From assembly GCA_035540975.1 (NCBI GenBank), contig DATLFN010000038.1:1-48320 (forward strand): DNA of 48,320 nucleotides, read 5' to 3'. The notes below the pieces were generated by a model. It searched no databases. It was not told the DNA's origin and saw only the letters and a list, made by a program, of their open reading frames with translations. This stretch comes from Acidimicrobiales bacterium. Lineage in GTDB: Bacteria > Actinomycetota > Acidimicrobiia > Acidimicrobiales > GCA-2861595. Shown here in pieces: positions 7,631 to 15,057 of this stretch. Both the position numbers and the translations under genes were made by a program. Numbering within the stretch: position 1 is the stretch's first letter; every line of letters starts with the position of its first letter.

Positions 7631-8017
7631 ATGGCGAGGACGGATGTCCAGCGGGAGATGAAGGAGATGTTCGGCGAGGTGATCGGCTTCGTCGACCTGA
7701 TCCCGGATGAGTTCATCGATGCCGAGTGGGACCTCATCAAGCGGGTCCAGTTCGGCGAGAGCCTCATCCCGAACAAGTACAAGGAGCTCATCGGGCTCGC
7801 CGTCGCGGCCGCGACGCGGTGCCGCTACTGCGCGCTGTTCCACACCGAAGCGGCCAAGCTCTTCGGTGCGACCGACGCCGAGGTCGAGGAGGCCATGCAC
7901 TACACGAAGCTCGTCGTCGGCTGGAGCACCTACATCAACGGGATGCAGGTCGACTACGACGAGTTCAAGGCGCAGGTCGATCGCGTCGTGGACCACGTCA
8001 AGGCGACGGCGGCCTGA
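7631..8017 (+). CDS. AhpD-like / carboxymuconolactone decarboxylase family protein
   Basis: The 128-aa all-helical protein carries the AhpD active-site motif ATRCRYCALFHTEAA, i.e. CxxC followed by a His three residues on, flanked by KYKELIGLAVAAA and the EVEEAMHYTKLVVG helix. AhpD-type proteins are thiol peroxidases or alkylhydroperoxidase partners; carboxymuconolactone decarboxylases share the fold but lack CxxC. A redox role is therefore more likely. The ATG at 7631 has ggaggg about 8 nt upstream. The short frame at 8019 begins one base after the stop. Confidence 0.9.
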   Translation: MARTDVQREMKEMFGEVIGFVDLIPDEFIDAEWDLIKRVQFGESLIPNKYKELIGLAVAAATRCRYCALFHTEAAKLFGATDAEVEEAMHYTKLVVGWSTYINGMQVDYDEFKAQVDRVVDHVKATAA

Positions 8018-8942
8018 CATGCGTCTCGGTTGGGACCGACCCGGGGTCGTCCGGGCGACGCTGAAGGTCGAGGAGCTCGCCGCCCTCGTGGCCGGCGCCC
8101 GGATGGCGGCCGCCGCTCTGGCGAGCCGGTCGGCCGAGCAGGCCGAGGAGCTGGAGCGGGTGCTCGCCGGCTTCGACCGGGCGGTCACCCACCTCGGGCC
8201 GGTTCCCGGCCCGTCCCGCTGAACGCGGGCGGGCCGCCGAGCGCCTCGGCGGCGTCGGTGCGGCGAACCGCAGGTGCGGCTGCTGCATCGTCGGTGCCGA
8301 GGCGTCTCGGGTCGCCGCCGCCTCGCGGAGGTGGGCGGCGATGATGATGCTCGTCACGGCGGCCCAGGCGCACCAGAGCGACGCCAGAGCCTCGGTGTAG
8401 AGCAGCGCCAGAGCCGGCAGCGCGATGAGGTTCGCCTTGCCGAAGGCCACGACACGGGGGTGGCTCGACGAGAGGAGTGCACCCACGGTCGCCAACATGT
8501 ACAGCCCGGCGACCAGGCCGCCGTGGCCGAGGCCGGTGTGGTAGGCGATCCGGTTTCCGTCCACGACGGCGCTGACGGGGCCGCCGAGCATGGCCTGGAG
8601 GTACAGCAGGGCAACGACGGCGCCGACCGCCCCGAAGCGCGCCACGACGCGGCGACGGAACGCGTCCGGCTCGGCCCAGAGCACGACCATGGGAACGAGC
8701 ACGGGAAGCACCACGTAGGCGAAGGCCATGTAGACCCACACGGCCGTCCGCGCCGTCGAGGGGGCGACGAGGCCGCTGTCTCCCCACCAGACGAACGCCT
8801 CGGTCAGCTGGTGAGCCCCGAAGAGCACGGGCAGCATGCCGAGCGCCAGTTCCGGCGGGCGGCGCGCATGGCGCAGCCCGTGCACGCCGATCGCCCCGAC
8901 GGCCAACCCGGCCGCCACGTCCATCTCCGCCGAGAAGCACAC
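7998..8942 (-). CDS. DUF6629-like multi-pass membrane protein
   Basis: The start VCFSAEMDVAAGLAVGAIGV followed by GAHQLTEAFVWWG resembles the DUF6629 family of unknown function. About six hydrophobic helices follow (e.g. AVWVYMAFAYVVLPVLVPMVV, VGAVVALLYLQAML, LYMLATVGALLSS, ASLWCAWAAVTSIIIAA). GTG 8942 was chosen because the family opens with M/VCFSAE. Hydrophobic, family-like sequence ends near 8290; the last ~95 residues are Arg/Pro/Gly-rich and antisense to the 8019-8222 frame, so either this tail or the opposite-strand gene is not real. The tail also overlaps the end of the AhpD-like gene by 20 nt. Confidence 0.75.
   Translation of the reverse strand: MCFSAEMDVAAGLAVGAIGVHGLRHARRPPELALGMLPVLFGAHQLTEAFVWWGDSGLVAPSTARTAVWVYMAFAYVVLPVLVPMVVLWAEPDAFRRRVVARFGAVGAVVALLYLQAMLGGPVSAVVDGNRIAYHTGLGHGGLVAGLYMLATVGALLSSSHPRVVAFGKANLIALPALALLYTEALASLWCAWAAVTSIIIAAHLREAAATRDASAPTMQQPHLRFAAPTPPRRSAARPRSAGRAGNRPEVGDRPVEAGEHPLQLLGLLGRPARQSGGRHPGAGHEGGELLDLQRRPDDPGSVPTETHVRPPSP
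8019..8222 (+). CDS. Small hypothetical protein (67 aa)
   Basis: ATG 8019 lies one base after the stop of the AhpD-like gene, an arrangement typical of translational coupling. The product is mostly one predicted amphipathic helix (VEELAALVAGARMAAAALAS, SAEQAEELERVLAGFDRAV) with no family I recognise. It is antisense to the atypical C-terminal tail of the membrane protein gene, so only one of the two frames is likely to be real over this stretch. The codon pattern and coupling favour this one. Confidence 0.45.
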   Translation: MRLGWDRPGVVRATLKVEELAALVAGARMAAAALASRSAEQAEELERVLAGFDRAVTHLGPVPGPSR

Positions 8943-9579
8943 GGCCGCGCCCCCGAACAGTCCTTTCCCCCCGGCCACGTTCGCTGTTGAGGGCCGGCAC
9001 GATCCTCGCCTCAGGGAAACGGGCACGGGGCCGCCGTCATTCCCATGTGGGTGGATCCGTCCCGGTTCTCGGTCCGAGGGCCGTCCCTCGTCGGTGGCTG
9101 GCCTCCCTGCGGCGGGCGGAGCCGGACGAGCGGGCACCGAACGAGGGTCGGTCCGGTCCGGTCGGACTTGGGGGGGAAAGTGGTCCCAGGAGTATTGACT
9201 TCTCGGTGGTTCGGCCTACCGGCGGGCACGAGTCCGACACCATCGCGAAGTCGAGCTCGTCGACGAGTTTCACGGGCAAGTCGTACCAGCCGGCGGGCCG
9301 GATGGGGACGAGGCCCCACGCACCGCCCATCGGGAACGGGTAGGTGGCCGTCGACTGGTCGGCTGTCGGCGCGGGTCATCTTCTGCGCGTAGTCGCGGGG
9401 TGACGTTCGCCGGCGGCACCGAGCCAGCCGGAGGATCCTGCTCCGGACAACCGCCTATCCCACAGGGGAAACCCAGTTCCCCCCGCCCCGCAGGTCCGAT
9501 CCGGTGGGGCCGCCACGCCGCTGTACAACCGGCCGGCACCCGGCCGATGGGGGTACCCTGCACCGACCGAGGGGGGCCG
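8943..9579. other. Gene-poor region with a possible decayed minus-strand fragment
   Basis: No intact gene is convincing here. On the minus strand, roughly 9370 to 9215, the translation MGGAWGLVPIRPAGWYDLPVK and then LVDELDFAMVSDS looks protein-like but has no plausible start, family or continuation, and neighbouring frames read RDYAQKMTRADS just upstream. I read it as a possible frameshifted remnant. A TACCCT box at 9553-9558 probably belongs to the small gene at 9580. Confidence 0.4.
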
Positions 9580-9693
9580 ATGCCCGACAAGTCTCCACAG
9601 AAACCGAACGCCAAGAAGCCCGGCAAGTCGCTGAAGGAGAAGCGGGAGTCGAAGAAGGTGAAGAAGGCCGGGAGCAAGTTCTCCGGCGGCTGA
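9580..9693 (+). CDS. Small lysine-rich basic protein (37 aa)
   Basis: MPDKSPQKPNAKKPGKSLKE and the following residues are extremely basic, with about a third Lys plus Arg, and lack hydrophobic segments. Short proteins of this type (SP..K..GKSLKEKR) recur as hypothetical genes in actinobacteria; the function is unknown and nucleic-acid binding is only a guess from charge. The ATG has a purine-rich gaggggggcc site 2-10 nt upstream and a TACCCT -10-like box 21 nt before it. Composition is sharply AAG-rich compared with its neighbours. Confidence 0.7.
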   Translation: MPDKSPQKPNAKKPGKSLKEKRESKKVKKAGSKFSGG

Positions 9694-9849
9694 GCCTCGG
9701 TGGCTGGCCGTTGCGCCACGACGGCCCGGCGGCACTCCGGCGGCACCGATCGTTCGCACCGCTGTGATCGTTCACCGCGTCCAGCCGGGTTCGACCGTCA
9801 CCAGGTGGCCCCGCGAACCGGGCGGCGATCCGACGCAGCGACGGCGCCA

Positions 9850-10390
9850 GGCCGCGGCGCGCGCCGCCTATCGCCACCTCCACCGGCGCTACCCCGGGTT
9901 CTGGCGGCGCCTTCAGACGAAGGTGGCGTCCGAGATGGCCAGCGCCCTGCGGAGCTCGGCCCGGTCCTGCGGATCGTGCCGGCCTCCGCCCTCCACCACC
10001 GCACCGGGTCCGAGCTCCGCCTCCGGACCGAGCACTACCCCCAGCTCTCGGTGGGCGACCTGGTGGCCAGGTGCCTACACGATGGGACAACACGCACGGC
10101 CTCGTCGTCGGCGGCGGAGCGATCGTCTTCGGCGACGGTCGGGTCGACGCCGGCAGCACCAGGGAGCTCGAGCTGGCGGCCGTCGGAGCCGGGATCGACG
10201 ACATCGAGGCGCCTGCGCGCTGGGCCGAACCGGGCGCGTCGAGCCCGGCGAGCCGCTCTACGAGGAGGTCCGGGAGGCGACCGGCGCCTCGTCCGGTGAC
10301 TTCCGCGCCGAAGCCAGGATCCCCAGGCCGGCGGAGAGCAACCCGGCGCAGAACTGGCGAGCCGACGATGTCGAGCCCTGTGGGCGGCGC
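9850..10390 (+). pseudogene. Possible frameshifted coding remnant
   Basis: Coding-like stretches appear in three successive frames: ELGPVLRIVPASALHHRTGS and SVGDLVARCLHDG (about 9954-10085), then HGLVVGGGAIVFGDGRVDAG and ELELAAVGAGIDDIE (about 10095-10215), then EPGEPLYEEVREATGASSG (about 10240-10300). None continues into a full gene and I recognise no family. The pattern fits a decayed gene with at least two frameshifts, but chance coding character in GC-rich DNA cannot be excluded. Confidence 0.3.
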
Positions 10391-10545
10391 CCATGGTCGG
10401 GAGCAGGGGGGCGACCGTGGGGCAGGCGCTGGCCGCCATGCTCGACCCCGACGGAGGGTTCGTCCGCCGGCTCGAGGCCCTCGGCCACGGGCTCGCCGGT
10501 ACCCGCACCCGGCGACGAGAGGCTCCGCCCGGTGGGCCGGGTCGG

Positions 10546-10551
10546 TATTCT
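10546..10551 (+). promoter_or_regulatory. -10 box of a leaderless gene
   Basis: TATTCT lies 7 nt before GTG 10559 with no Shine-Dalgarno sequence. Confidence 0.5.
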
Positions 10552-10558
10552 CGTCGGT

Positions 10559-10828
10559 GTGCGCTCCGGGGCGTCATGGGCCGCCGCCGTGGCCAGGGCG
10601 CTCGGCTTCGTGCTGCTGGTCCCCGTGGGGCTGCTCTACCTGGTGAGCGGCCTCGTCGTCCCGCTGCCGTGGACGGCCGTGCTCTGGGTGCTGTGGCTGG
10701 GCGCCGCCGCCTTCGCGGTGGCCTCCCGCCGGCGGCCCGGCGTCGTCCTCGCCGTCCCGCTGGTCGCCGTCGTCGCCTGGGTTGCCTTCGTCAGCGCCGG
10801 TTCGGCCCTGTTCGACTGGACCGCGTAG
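10559..10828 (+). CDS. Small multi-pass membrane protein (89 aa)
   Basis: The protein has three hydrophobic segments (AVARALGFVLLVPVGLLYLV, WTAVLWVLWLGAAAFAVA, GVVLAVPLVAVVAWVAFVSA) separated by short basic or polar loops (SRRRP). I do not recognise a family; it looks like a small integral membrane protein of unknown role. GTG 10559 was chosen because a TATTCT box sits 7 nt upstream and the hydrophobic pattern begins just after. It is convergent with the stress-protein remnant, only 7 nt from its stop. Confidence 0.65.
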   Translation: MRSGASWAAAVARALGFVLLVPVGLLYLVSGLVVPLPWTAVLWVLWLGAAAFAVASRRRPGVVLAVPLVAVVAWVAFVSAGSALFDWTA

Positions 10829-10835
10829 CCCGGGC

Positions 10836-11991
10836 TCAACGGACGTCGACCACGGCCACCGGGCACGGGGCGTGGTTGATGACGTAGTCGATGCGATGCC
10901 CGAAGAAGGCGCGGCTGGTGACCGGCGCCCGCCCGCTGGCCAGGACGACCAGGTCGGCGCGCTCGTCGGCCCGTTCCACGATCGCCTGCTCGGGATGGTC
11001 GGCGACGAGGACGTCCGTGTTGACCTTGACCCCCATGGCCTCGCCCATGGCGCCGGCCTTGGCGACGATGTCCTCGCCGATGCGGACGGCGTCGAGGAGC
11101 GCCTCGTCACCGCCCATGCGCAGGGTGTGCTGCGGCCCGCTCACCACGTGCACCAGGTCGACCTGGCTGTCCCGCTCGGCGGCCATGGCGAAGCCCACCT
11201 CGGCGGCGTACCTGTCGACGTCGCTCCCCGAGAGGGGGACGAGGATGCGGCCCTCGGTCAGCCGCTCGGCCCGGCGCGCCGGGTCGTCGTCCGCCGGTGT
11301 GCTCAGCACCAGCAGGGAGCAGGGCGAGTCCTGGATCACCTCCTCGGTGAGGTCGTCGAAGAGCTGCCCCGAGCCGTTGCCGCGGTGCTCGGTGGCGCCG
11401 AGGACGAGGAGGTCGTAGCCCCGCCCCGCCTCGGCCAGGATCTTCTGCGACGGCTCGTCCTCCGAGGGGCGGGCGATGCTCCGGGCGCCCTCCAGCTCGT
11501 CCCGCACCGGCGTGCGCGGCCGCTTCTTCCCGTCGTGACCGTCCTCGTGGAGCGTCAGGCTGGTGACCTCGACGTCCTCCTTCTCGGTGATCAGGCGTAC
11601 GACCTTGGCGGCCAGGGCCGCCTGCTCGGCGTTGCCCCGGACCGGGGCCAGGACCCGCTTCAGGTTGCCGACGAAGCTCTCCGTCCGCCGCTCCTCGGCC
11701 TCGAGCCGCTGGCGCTCCTCCTCGCTCGGCTCGACGTGCGACAGCGTCCAGCGCAGGATCGGCGGGGCCATCAGGCAGGTGACGACCGCCACCATGAGGA
11801 TGATCGAGTACATGTCGGCGGTGAGGATGCCGCGGCTGAACCCGGCGGCTGGCGAGCACGCCGAGAACGCGTGCCGTGACGAGGAGCAGGGCGAACTGGA
11901 GGAGGAACAGGAGCAGCTCGTGCTCGCCCAGCGCTTGACGCGTCCATCCGGTGCGCTCCTCGAGACAGGCCTTGCGGGCGCGTCGCCCCAC
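10836..11991 (-). pseudogene. Cation/proton antiporter (CPA2-type) with universal-stress-protein tail, core deleted
   Basis: On the minus strand the 5' part (about 11960-11865) encodes GEHELLLFLLQFALLLVTAR and VLGVLA, the first transmembrane helix of a CPA2 antiporter. Near 11850-11865 the frame changes and the sequence jumps to GILTADMYSIILMVAVVTCL then MAPPILRW, the last helix of the same family. The roughly ten intervening helices are absent. Two universal-stress-protein domains follow (RVLAPVRGNAEQAALAAKVV; GRILVPLSGSDVDRYAAEVG), the second ending APCPVAVVDVR. The antiporter cannot function. A shorter product starting at ATG 11813 (one membrane helix plus the stress domains) could still be made. 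Confidence 0.7.
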
Positions 11992-12134
11992 GCGGCGAGG
12001 GCCGCGACGGCCCGGCCGCCGGTCCCGACGGCCACCCGTGGGACGCCCCTACCCGTCGCGGCGCCGGTCGAAAAGCCGCTCGTCGGCGCCGTCGCCGCCG
12101 TGGTCGCAGACCAGTACATGCCCCCCTCCGGGGG

Positions 12135-12140
12135 TAGCGT
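12135..12140 (+). promoter_or_regulatory. -10 box of leaderless AIM24-like gene
   Basis: TAGCGT lies 7 nt before ATG 12148; no Shine-Dalgarno sequence is present. Confidence 0.5.
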
Positions 12141-12147
12141 CCGCGCC

Positions 12148-12873
12148 ATGAACGTCGACGTCCGCCACGACCCCTCCTTCGCCGTCGCCCGGGTCACCCT
12201 CGAACCGGGCGAGCAGCTGCGGGCCGAGTCGGGCGCCATGATGGCGATGTCCGCCGGAGTCACCATCCAGGCCAGCACCCAGGGCGGCATGCTCAAGGGG
12301 CTGAAGCGGTCGTTCCTCGGCGGCGAGAGCTTGTTCGTGACGACCTACACGGCGCCGCCCTCGGGCGGCTGGGTGGACGTCGCCCACCACCTGGCGGGCG
12401 CCATCGCCGTGCTGGCGGTGACGCCGTCGGAGCCGCTGTCGATCACCAAGGGGTGCTGGCTGGCGTCGTCGGCGGGCGTCGACCTCGACACCAGGTGGGG
12501 CGGCTTCAAGAACCTGTTCGGCGGCGAGGGCGGGTTCCTCGTCCACGCCACCGGCACCGGCACCGCCCTGTTGGCCAGCTACGGCGCCATCGACCGCATG
12601 GAGCTGGGCGCGGGGGAGGCGGTGGCGGTCGACAGCGGCCACGTGGTGGCGTTCGGCGGCGGCGTGACCAGCCAGCTCCGCAAGGTGGCGGGCGGCATCG
12701 TCCAGACGCTGAAGTCCGGCGAGGGCCTGGTGTTCGACTTCGCCGGGCCCGGCTGGGTCATGACCCAGAGCCGGAACCCGGCGGCGCTCGAGGCGTGGAT
12801 CCGCCAGATCATGCCGGGCCAGACGGGCGGCGCCGGTGGCGGCGCCCTGGGCGGCCTCCTCGGAGGGCGCTGA
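12148..12873 (+). CDS. AIM24 / TIGR00266 family protein
   Basis: The 241-aa protein matches the TIGR00266/AIM24 family: VTLEPGEQLRAESGAMMAMS, GGMLKGLKRSFLGGESLFVT, GFLVHATGTGTALLASYGAI, then the conserved AVDSGHVVAFGGGV. The family forms a double-stranded beta-helix and often trimers; its function in bacteria is unknown. The tail is Gly-rich (GGAGGGALGGLLGGR). ATG 12148 is supported by a TAGCGT box at leaderless spacing and by the family's N-terminus. It is convergent with hsp20. Confidence 0.88.
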   Translation: MNVDVRHDPSFAVARVTLEPGEQLRAESGAMMAMSAGVTIQASTQGGMLKGLKRSFLGGESLFVTTYTAPPSGGWVDVAHHLAGAIAVLAVTPSEPLSITKGCWLASSAGVDLDTRWGGFKNLFGGEGGFLVHATGTGTALLASYGAIDRMELGAGEAVAVDSGHVVAFGGGVTSQLRKVAGGIVQTLKSGEGLVFDFAGPGWVMTQSRNPAALEAWIRQIMPGQTGGAGGGALGGLLGGR

Positions 12874-12891
12874 CCCGTCCCGCCCGATTCG

Positions 12892-13341
12892 TCAGGCGGT
12901 GGACGAGGTGGCGTCGATCGGCGTGGCCCCCGCCGACCCGTTGGTGATGGCGACTTTCCGGGGCTTGGCCTGCTCGGCGACGGGGATGGTGACGGTGAGC
13001 ACGCCCTGGTCGTAGGACGCCTCGATGCGTTCGGGGTCGAGGCCCTCGCCGAGGAAGAGCTGGCGGGTGAACGAGCCCTGGGGGCGCTCGGACACGACCA
13101 CCTCGTCGTCCTCCTGGCGGCGCCACGTGCGCTCGGCCCGGACCTGGAGGACGTTCTTCTCGACGGTGAGCTCGACCGACTGCGGGTCGACGCCGGGCAG
13201 GTCGAAGTGGACCAGGAAGCGGTCGCCGCGCCGGTAGGCGTCGATGGGCATCACCGCCGGTGGACGGGACTGGGCCGACGACCAGGGGGACTGCTGGGCC
13301 AGCCGGTCCAGCTCACGGAAGGGATCGAACCGCATCAGCAT
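12892..13341 (-). CDS. Hsp20/alpha-crystallin small heat-shock protein
   Basis: The 149-aa protein has an N-terminal MLMRFDPFRELDRLAQQ, typical of bacterial Hsp20. The alpha-crystallin domain is complete, from MPIDAYRRGDRFLVHFDLPG through GSFTRQLFLGEGLDPERIEA to the GVLTVTIPVAEQAKPRKVAI strand, which includes the conserved GVLT motif. Such proteins are ATP-independent holdases that bind unfolding proteins. Reading minus, ATG 13341 follows a gaggagg ribosome site. A strong consensus-like promoter with a palindrome at its start site lies about 40-75 nt upstream, suggesting dedicated regulation. There is no HspR-type motif that I can see. Confidence 0.95.
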   Translation of the reverse strand: MLMRFDPFRELDRLAQQSPWSSAQSRPPAVMPIDAYRRGDRFLVHFDLPGVDPQSVELTVEKNVLQVRAERTWRRQEDDEVVVSERPQGSFTRQLFLGEGLDPERIEASYDQGVLTVTIPVAEQAKPRKVAITNGSAGATPIDATSSTA

Positions 13342-13371
13342 CGTGGACCTCCTCTGCCGGTGTCGGACGAG

Positions 13372-13384
13372 CGACGTTTCGTCG
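13372..13384. promoter_or_regulatory. Palindrome CGACG-TTT-CGTCG at the hsp20 transcription start
   Basis: A perfect 5-bp inverted repeat located where transcription from the hsp20 promoter should begin. It may be an operator or a 5'-UTR hairpin. Confidence 0.4.
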
Positions 13385-13386
13385 TC

Positions 13387-13416
13387 AGTATACGGGAGCG
13401 CCGCCGAACCTGACAA
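13387..13416 (-). promoter_or_regulatory. Sigma70-type promoter of hsp20
   Basis: On the minus strand TTGTCA (13411-13416) and TATACT (13387-13392) are separated by 18 bp, the most consensus-like promoter I noticed in the window. It lies 46 bp before the hsp20 ATG. Confidence 0.65.
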
Positions 13417-13451
13417 CTGCGCCAGCAGCTTTCCTCTTGGCATGACGCGCG

Positions 13452-14564
13452 TCAGGGGGCCAGGGCGACCCGTTCGACCGACACGGTCGCCCGGCGGAGG
13501 GCGCCGGCGTCCACGTCGGCGCCGATCCCCGGGCGGTCGGGCACGGCCAGACGGCCGTCCCGGGCGACGGGCGGCGCCACCAGGTCGGCGGCCAGGTACC
13601 GCGACGGGGGCGAGACGTCTCCCGGCAGGGTGAAGCCGGGGAGGGCGGCGAGGGCCAGGTTGGCGGAGCGGGCCAGGCCGGACTCGAACATCCCGCCGCA
13701 CCACACGCCGACACCCGCCGCTCGGCACACGTCGTGCACCCGGACCGCCTCCAGGTACCCGCCCACCCGGCCGGGCTTGACGTTGACGACCGACGCCGCA
13801 CCCAGGGCCACGGCGGTGGCCGCCGAGTCCGCCGACGTCACCGATTCGTCGAGGCACACGGGCGTGCGGACCCGCCGGCCCAGTTCGGCGTGGCCCACCA
13901 GGTCGCCGGGCGGAAGGGGCTGCTCCAGCAGGGCGAGATGGAAGGGGTCGAGGGCCGCCAGCGCGGCGGCGTCGTCGAGGCGGTAGGCGCCGTTGGCGTC
14001 GGCCTGGAGGAGCACGCCGTCGCCGAACCGCTCCCGCACCGCCCGCACGGGCTCCACATCCCAGCCCGGGGCGATCTTCAGCTTCACCCGCCGGTAGCCC
14101 TCGTCCAGGGCGGCGCCCACGTCGTCCAGCAGCTCGGCGACCGAAGTCGGGATGCCGACGGCCACGCCCGCCTCCACCCAGGTGCGGGTGGCACCCAAAC
14201 GGGCGGCCAGCGAGCGGCCCTCCGCCCGGAGCTCGGCGTCCAGCACCGCCATCTCCAGCGCCGCCTTCGCCATCCGGTGCCCGCGGATGCCGGCCAGCGC
14301 AGGGGCGACGCCGGTCGCCGACGGCGGACCGGCCCTCGCCAGCAGGGGGACGAGGTGCGAGCGCAGGACGGCCGCCGCCCCGTCCACGTACTCCGAGGTG
14401 TAGTCGGGGTGGGACAGTGCCGCGCACTCACCCCACCCCTCACCCGCGTCGGTGACGACCCGCACGAGCACCACCTCGCGCACCGACGTCTCGGCCAGGG
14501 CGGACCGGAAGGGGACGTGGAACGGCAGCCGCACCCGCCGGAGCTCGACGGCCTCCAACCGCAC
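13452..14564 (-). CDS. menC: o-Succinylbenzoate synthase / enolase-superfamily enzyme (MenC-like)
   Basis: The 370-aa protein is of the enolase superfamily, MLE subgroup. It has the catalytic KLKIAPGWD lysine motif (KxK), metal ligands in LLQADANGAYRLDD, LALLEQP and VCLDESVTS, and the second catalytic lysine in VVNVKPGRVGG. The C-terminal FESGLARSANLALAALPGFT matches MenC/N-succinylamino acid racemase enzymes. MenC dehydrates SHCHC to o-succinylbenzoate in menaquinone synthesis; a related racemase activity is the alternative. GTG 14564 lies 16 nt after the stop of the upstream exported-protein gene, suggesting it is the last gene of the cpaB-cpaE transcription unit. No other menaquinone gene is in the window. 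Confidence 0.85.
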   Translation of the reverse strand: MRLEAVELRRVRLPFHVPFRSALAETSVREVVLVRVVTDAGEGWGECAALSHPDYTSEYVDGAAAVLRSHLVPLLARAGPPSATGVAPALAGIRGHRMAKAALEMAVLDAELRAEGRSLAARLGATRTWVEAGVAVGIPTSVAELLDDVGAALDEGYRRVKLKIAPGWDVEPVRAVRERFGDGVLLQADANGAYRLDDAAALAALDPFHLALLEQPLPPGDLVGHAELGRRVRTPVCLDESVTSADSAATAVALGAASVVNVKPGRVGGYLEAVRVHDVCRAAGVGVWCGGMFESGLARSANLALAALPGFTLPGDVSPPSRYLAADLVAPPVARDGRLAVPDRPGIGADVDAGALRRATVSVERVALAP

Positions 14565-14580
14565 GGCGGGCGCTCCGCGG

Positions 14581-15033
14581 TCAGGCGTGGGAGCCGGCCC
14601 GCCGGCGGGCGGCGGCCGCCAGCCCGCCGAGGGCCAGCAGGGCCAGGCCGGGACCGGCGGTGCCCGGTGCGGGGCCGCTGGCCGGGAGGGGCTCGCGGGG
14701 CTCGGCCGTCCCGACGCCCACCTGGCCGGGGAGCGTCGTCGTCGGGAACATGGTGGTCGTCGTGGTGGCGGACCCGCCGACCGCCGGGCCCGTGGCGGTC
14801 GTGGTGGTGGTGGCCGCCGACGTCGTGGTGGTGGCGGCCGCGGGGATGGTGTCGTCGTCCTCGTCGTGCAGCACCACGCCGACGACGCCGCCGACCAGCA
14901 GGAGGCCGACGAGCAGGAGCAGGGCGCCGGTGCGGGCGGGCGAGTTCACGCGCCGGTGGGCCCGGCGGGTCCGGCGGCGACGACGGGCGATGCCGAGGGC
15001 ACGGTCCATCCTCGCACCCCGTGCGCCGTCCAT
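14581..15033 (-). CDS. Exported or membrane-anchored protein with Thr-rich linker and LPxxG-type tail
   Basis: The product is up to 150 aa. After a very basic N-terminus (RRRRRTRRAHRR) comes one hydrophobic helix (TGALLLLVGLLLVGGVVGVV), then a Thr-rich low-complexity stretch with TTTT runs. It ends in LPASGPAPG, a hydrophobic segment (GLALLALGGLAAAA) and a short basic tail (RRRAGSHA). That tripartite end resembles a sortase sorting signal, although LPASG is not canonical LPXTG; a second membrane anchor is the alternative. It begins 24 nt after cpaE and ends 16 nt before menC. ATG 15009 is an alternative start. Confidence 0.65.
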   Translation of the reverse strand: MDGARGARMDRALGIARRRRRTRRAHRRVNSPARTGALLLLVGLLLVGGVVGVVLHDEDDDTIPAAATTTTSAATTTTTATGPAVGGSATTTTTMFPTTTLPGQVGVGTAEPREPLPASGPAPGTAGPGLALLALGGLAAAARRRAGSHA

Positions 15034-15057
15034 CCGGGATGGTCGCGGCGCCGCCGG

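Noticed and set aside
13342-14427. Upstream extension of the hsp20 frame
   Set aside because: It is another frame of menC; the ribosome site, promoter and family start all support ATG 13341.
14752-14866. Simple-sequence (gtggtggtg / gtcgtcgtc) tract as a CRISPR or tandem repeat
   Set aside because: These are Thr codons of the low-complexity linker in the exported protein; no spacer-repeat periodicity. No CRISPR array was seen anywhere in the window.
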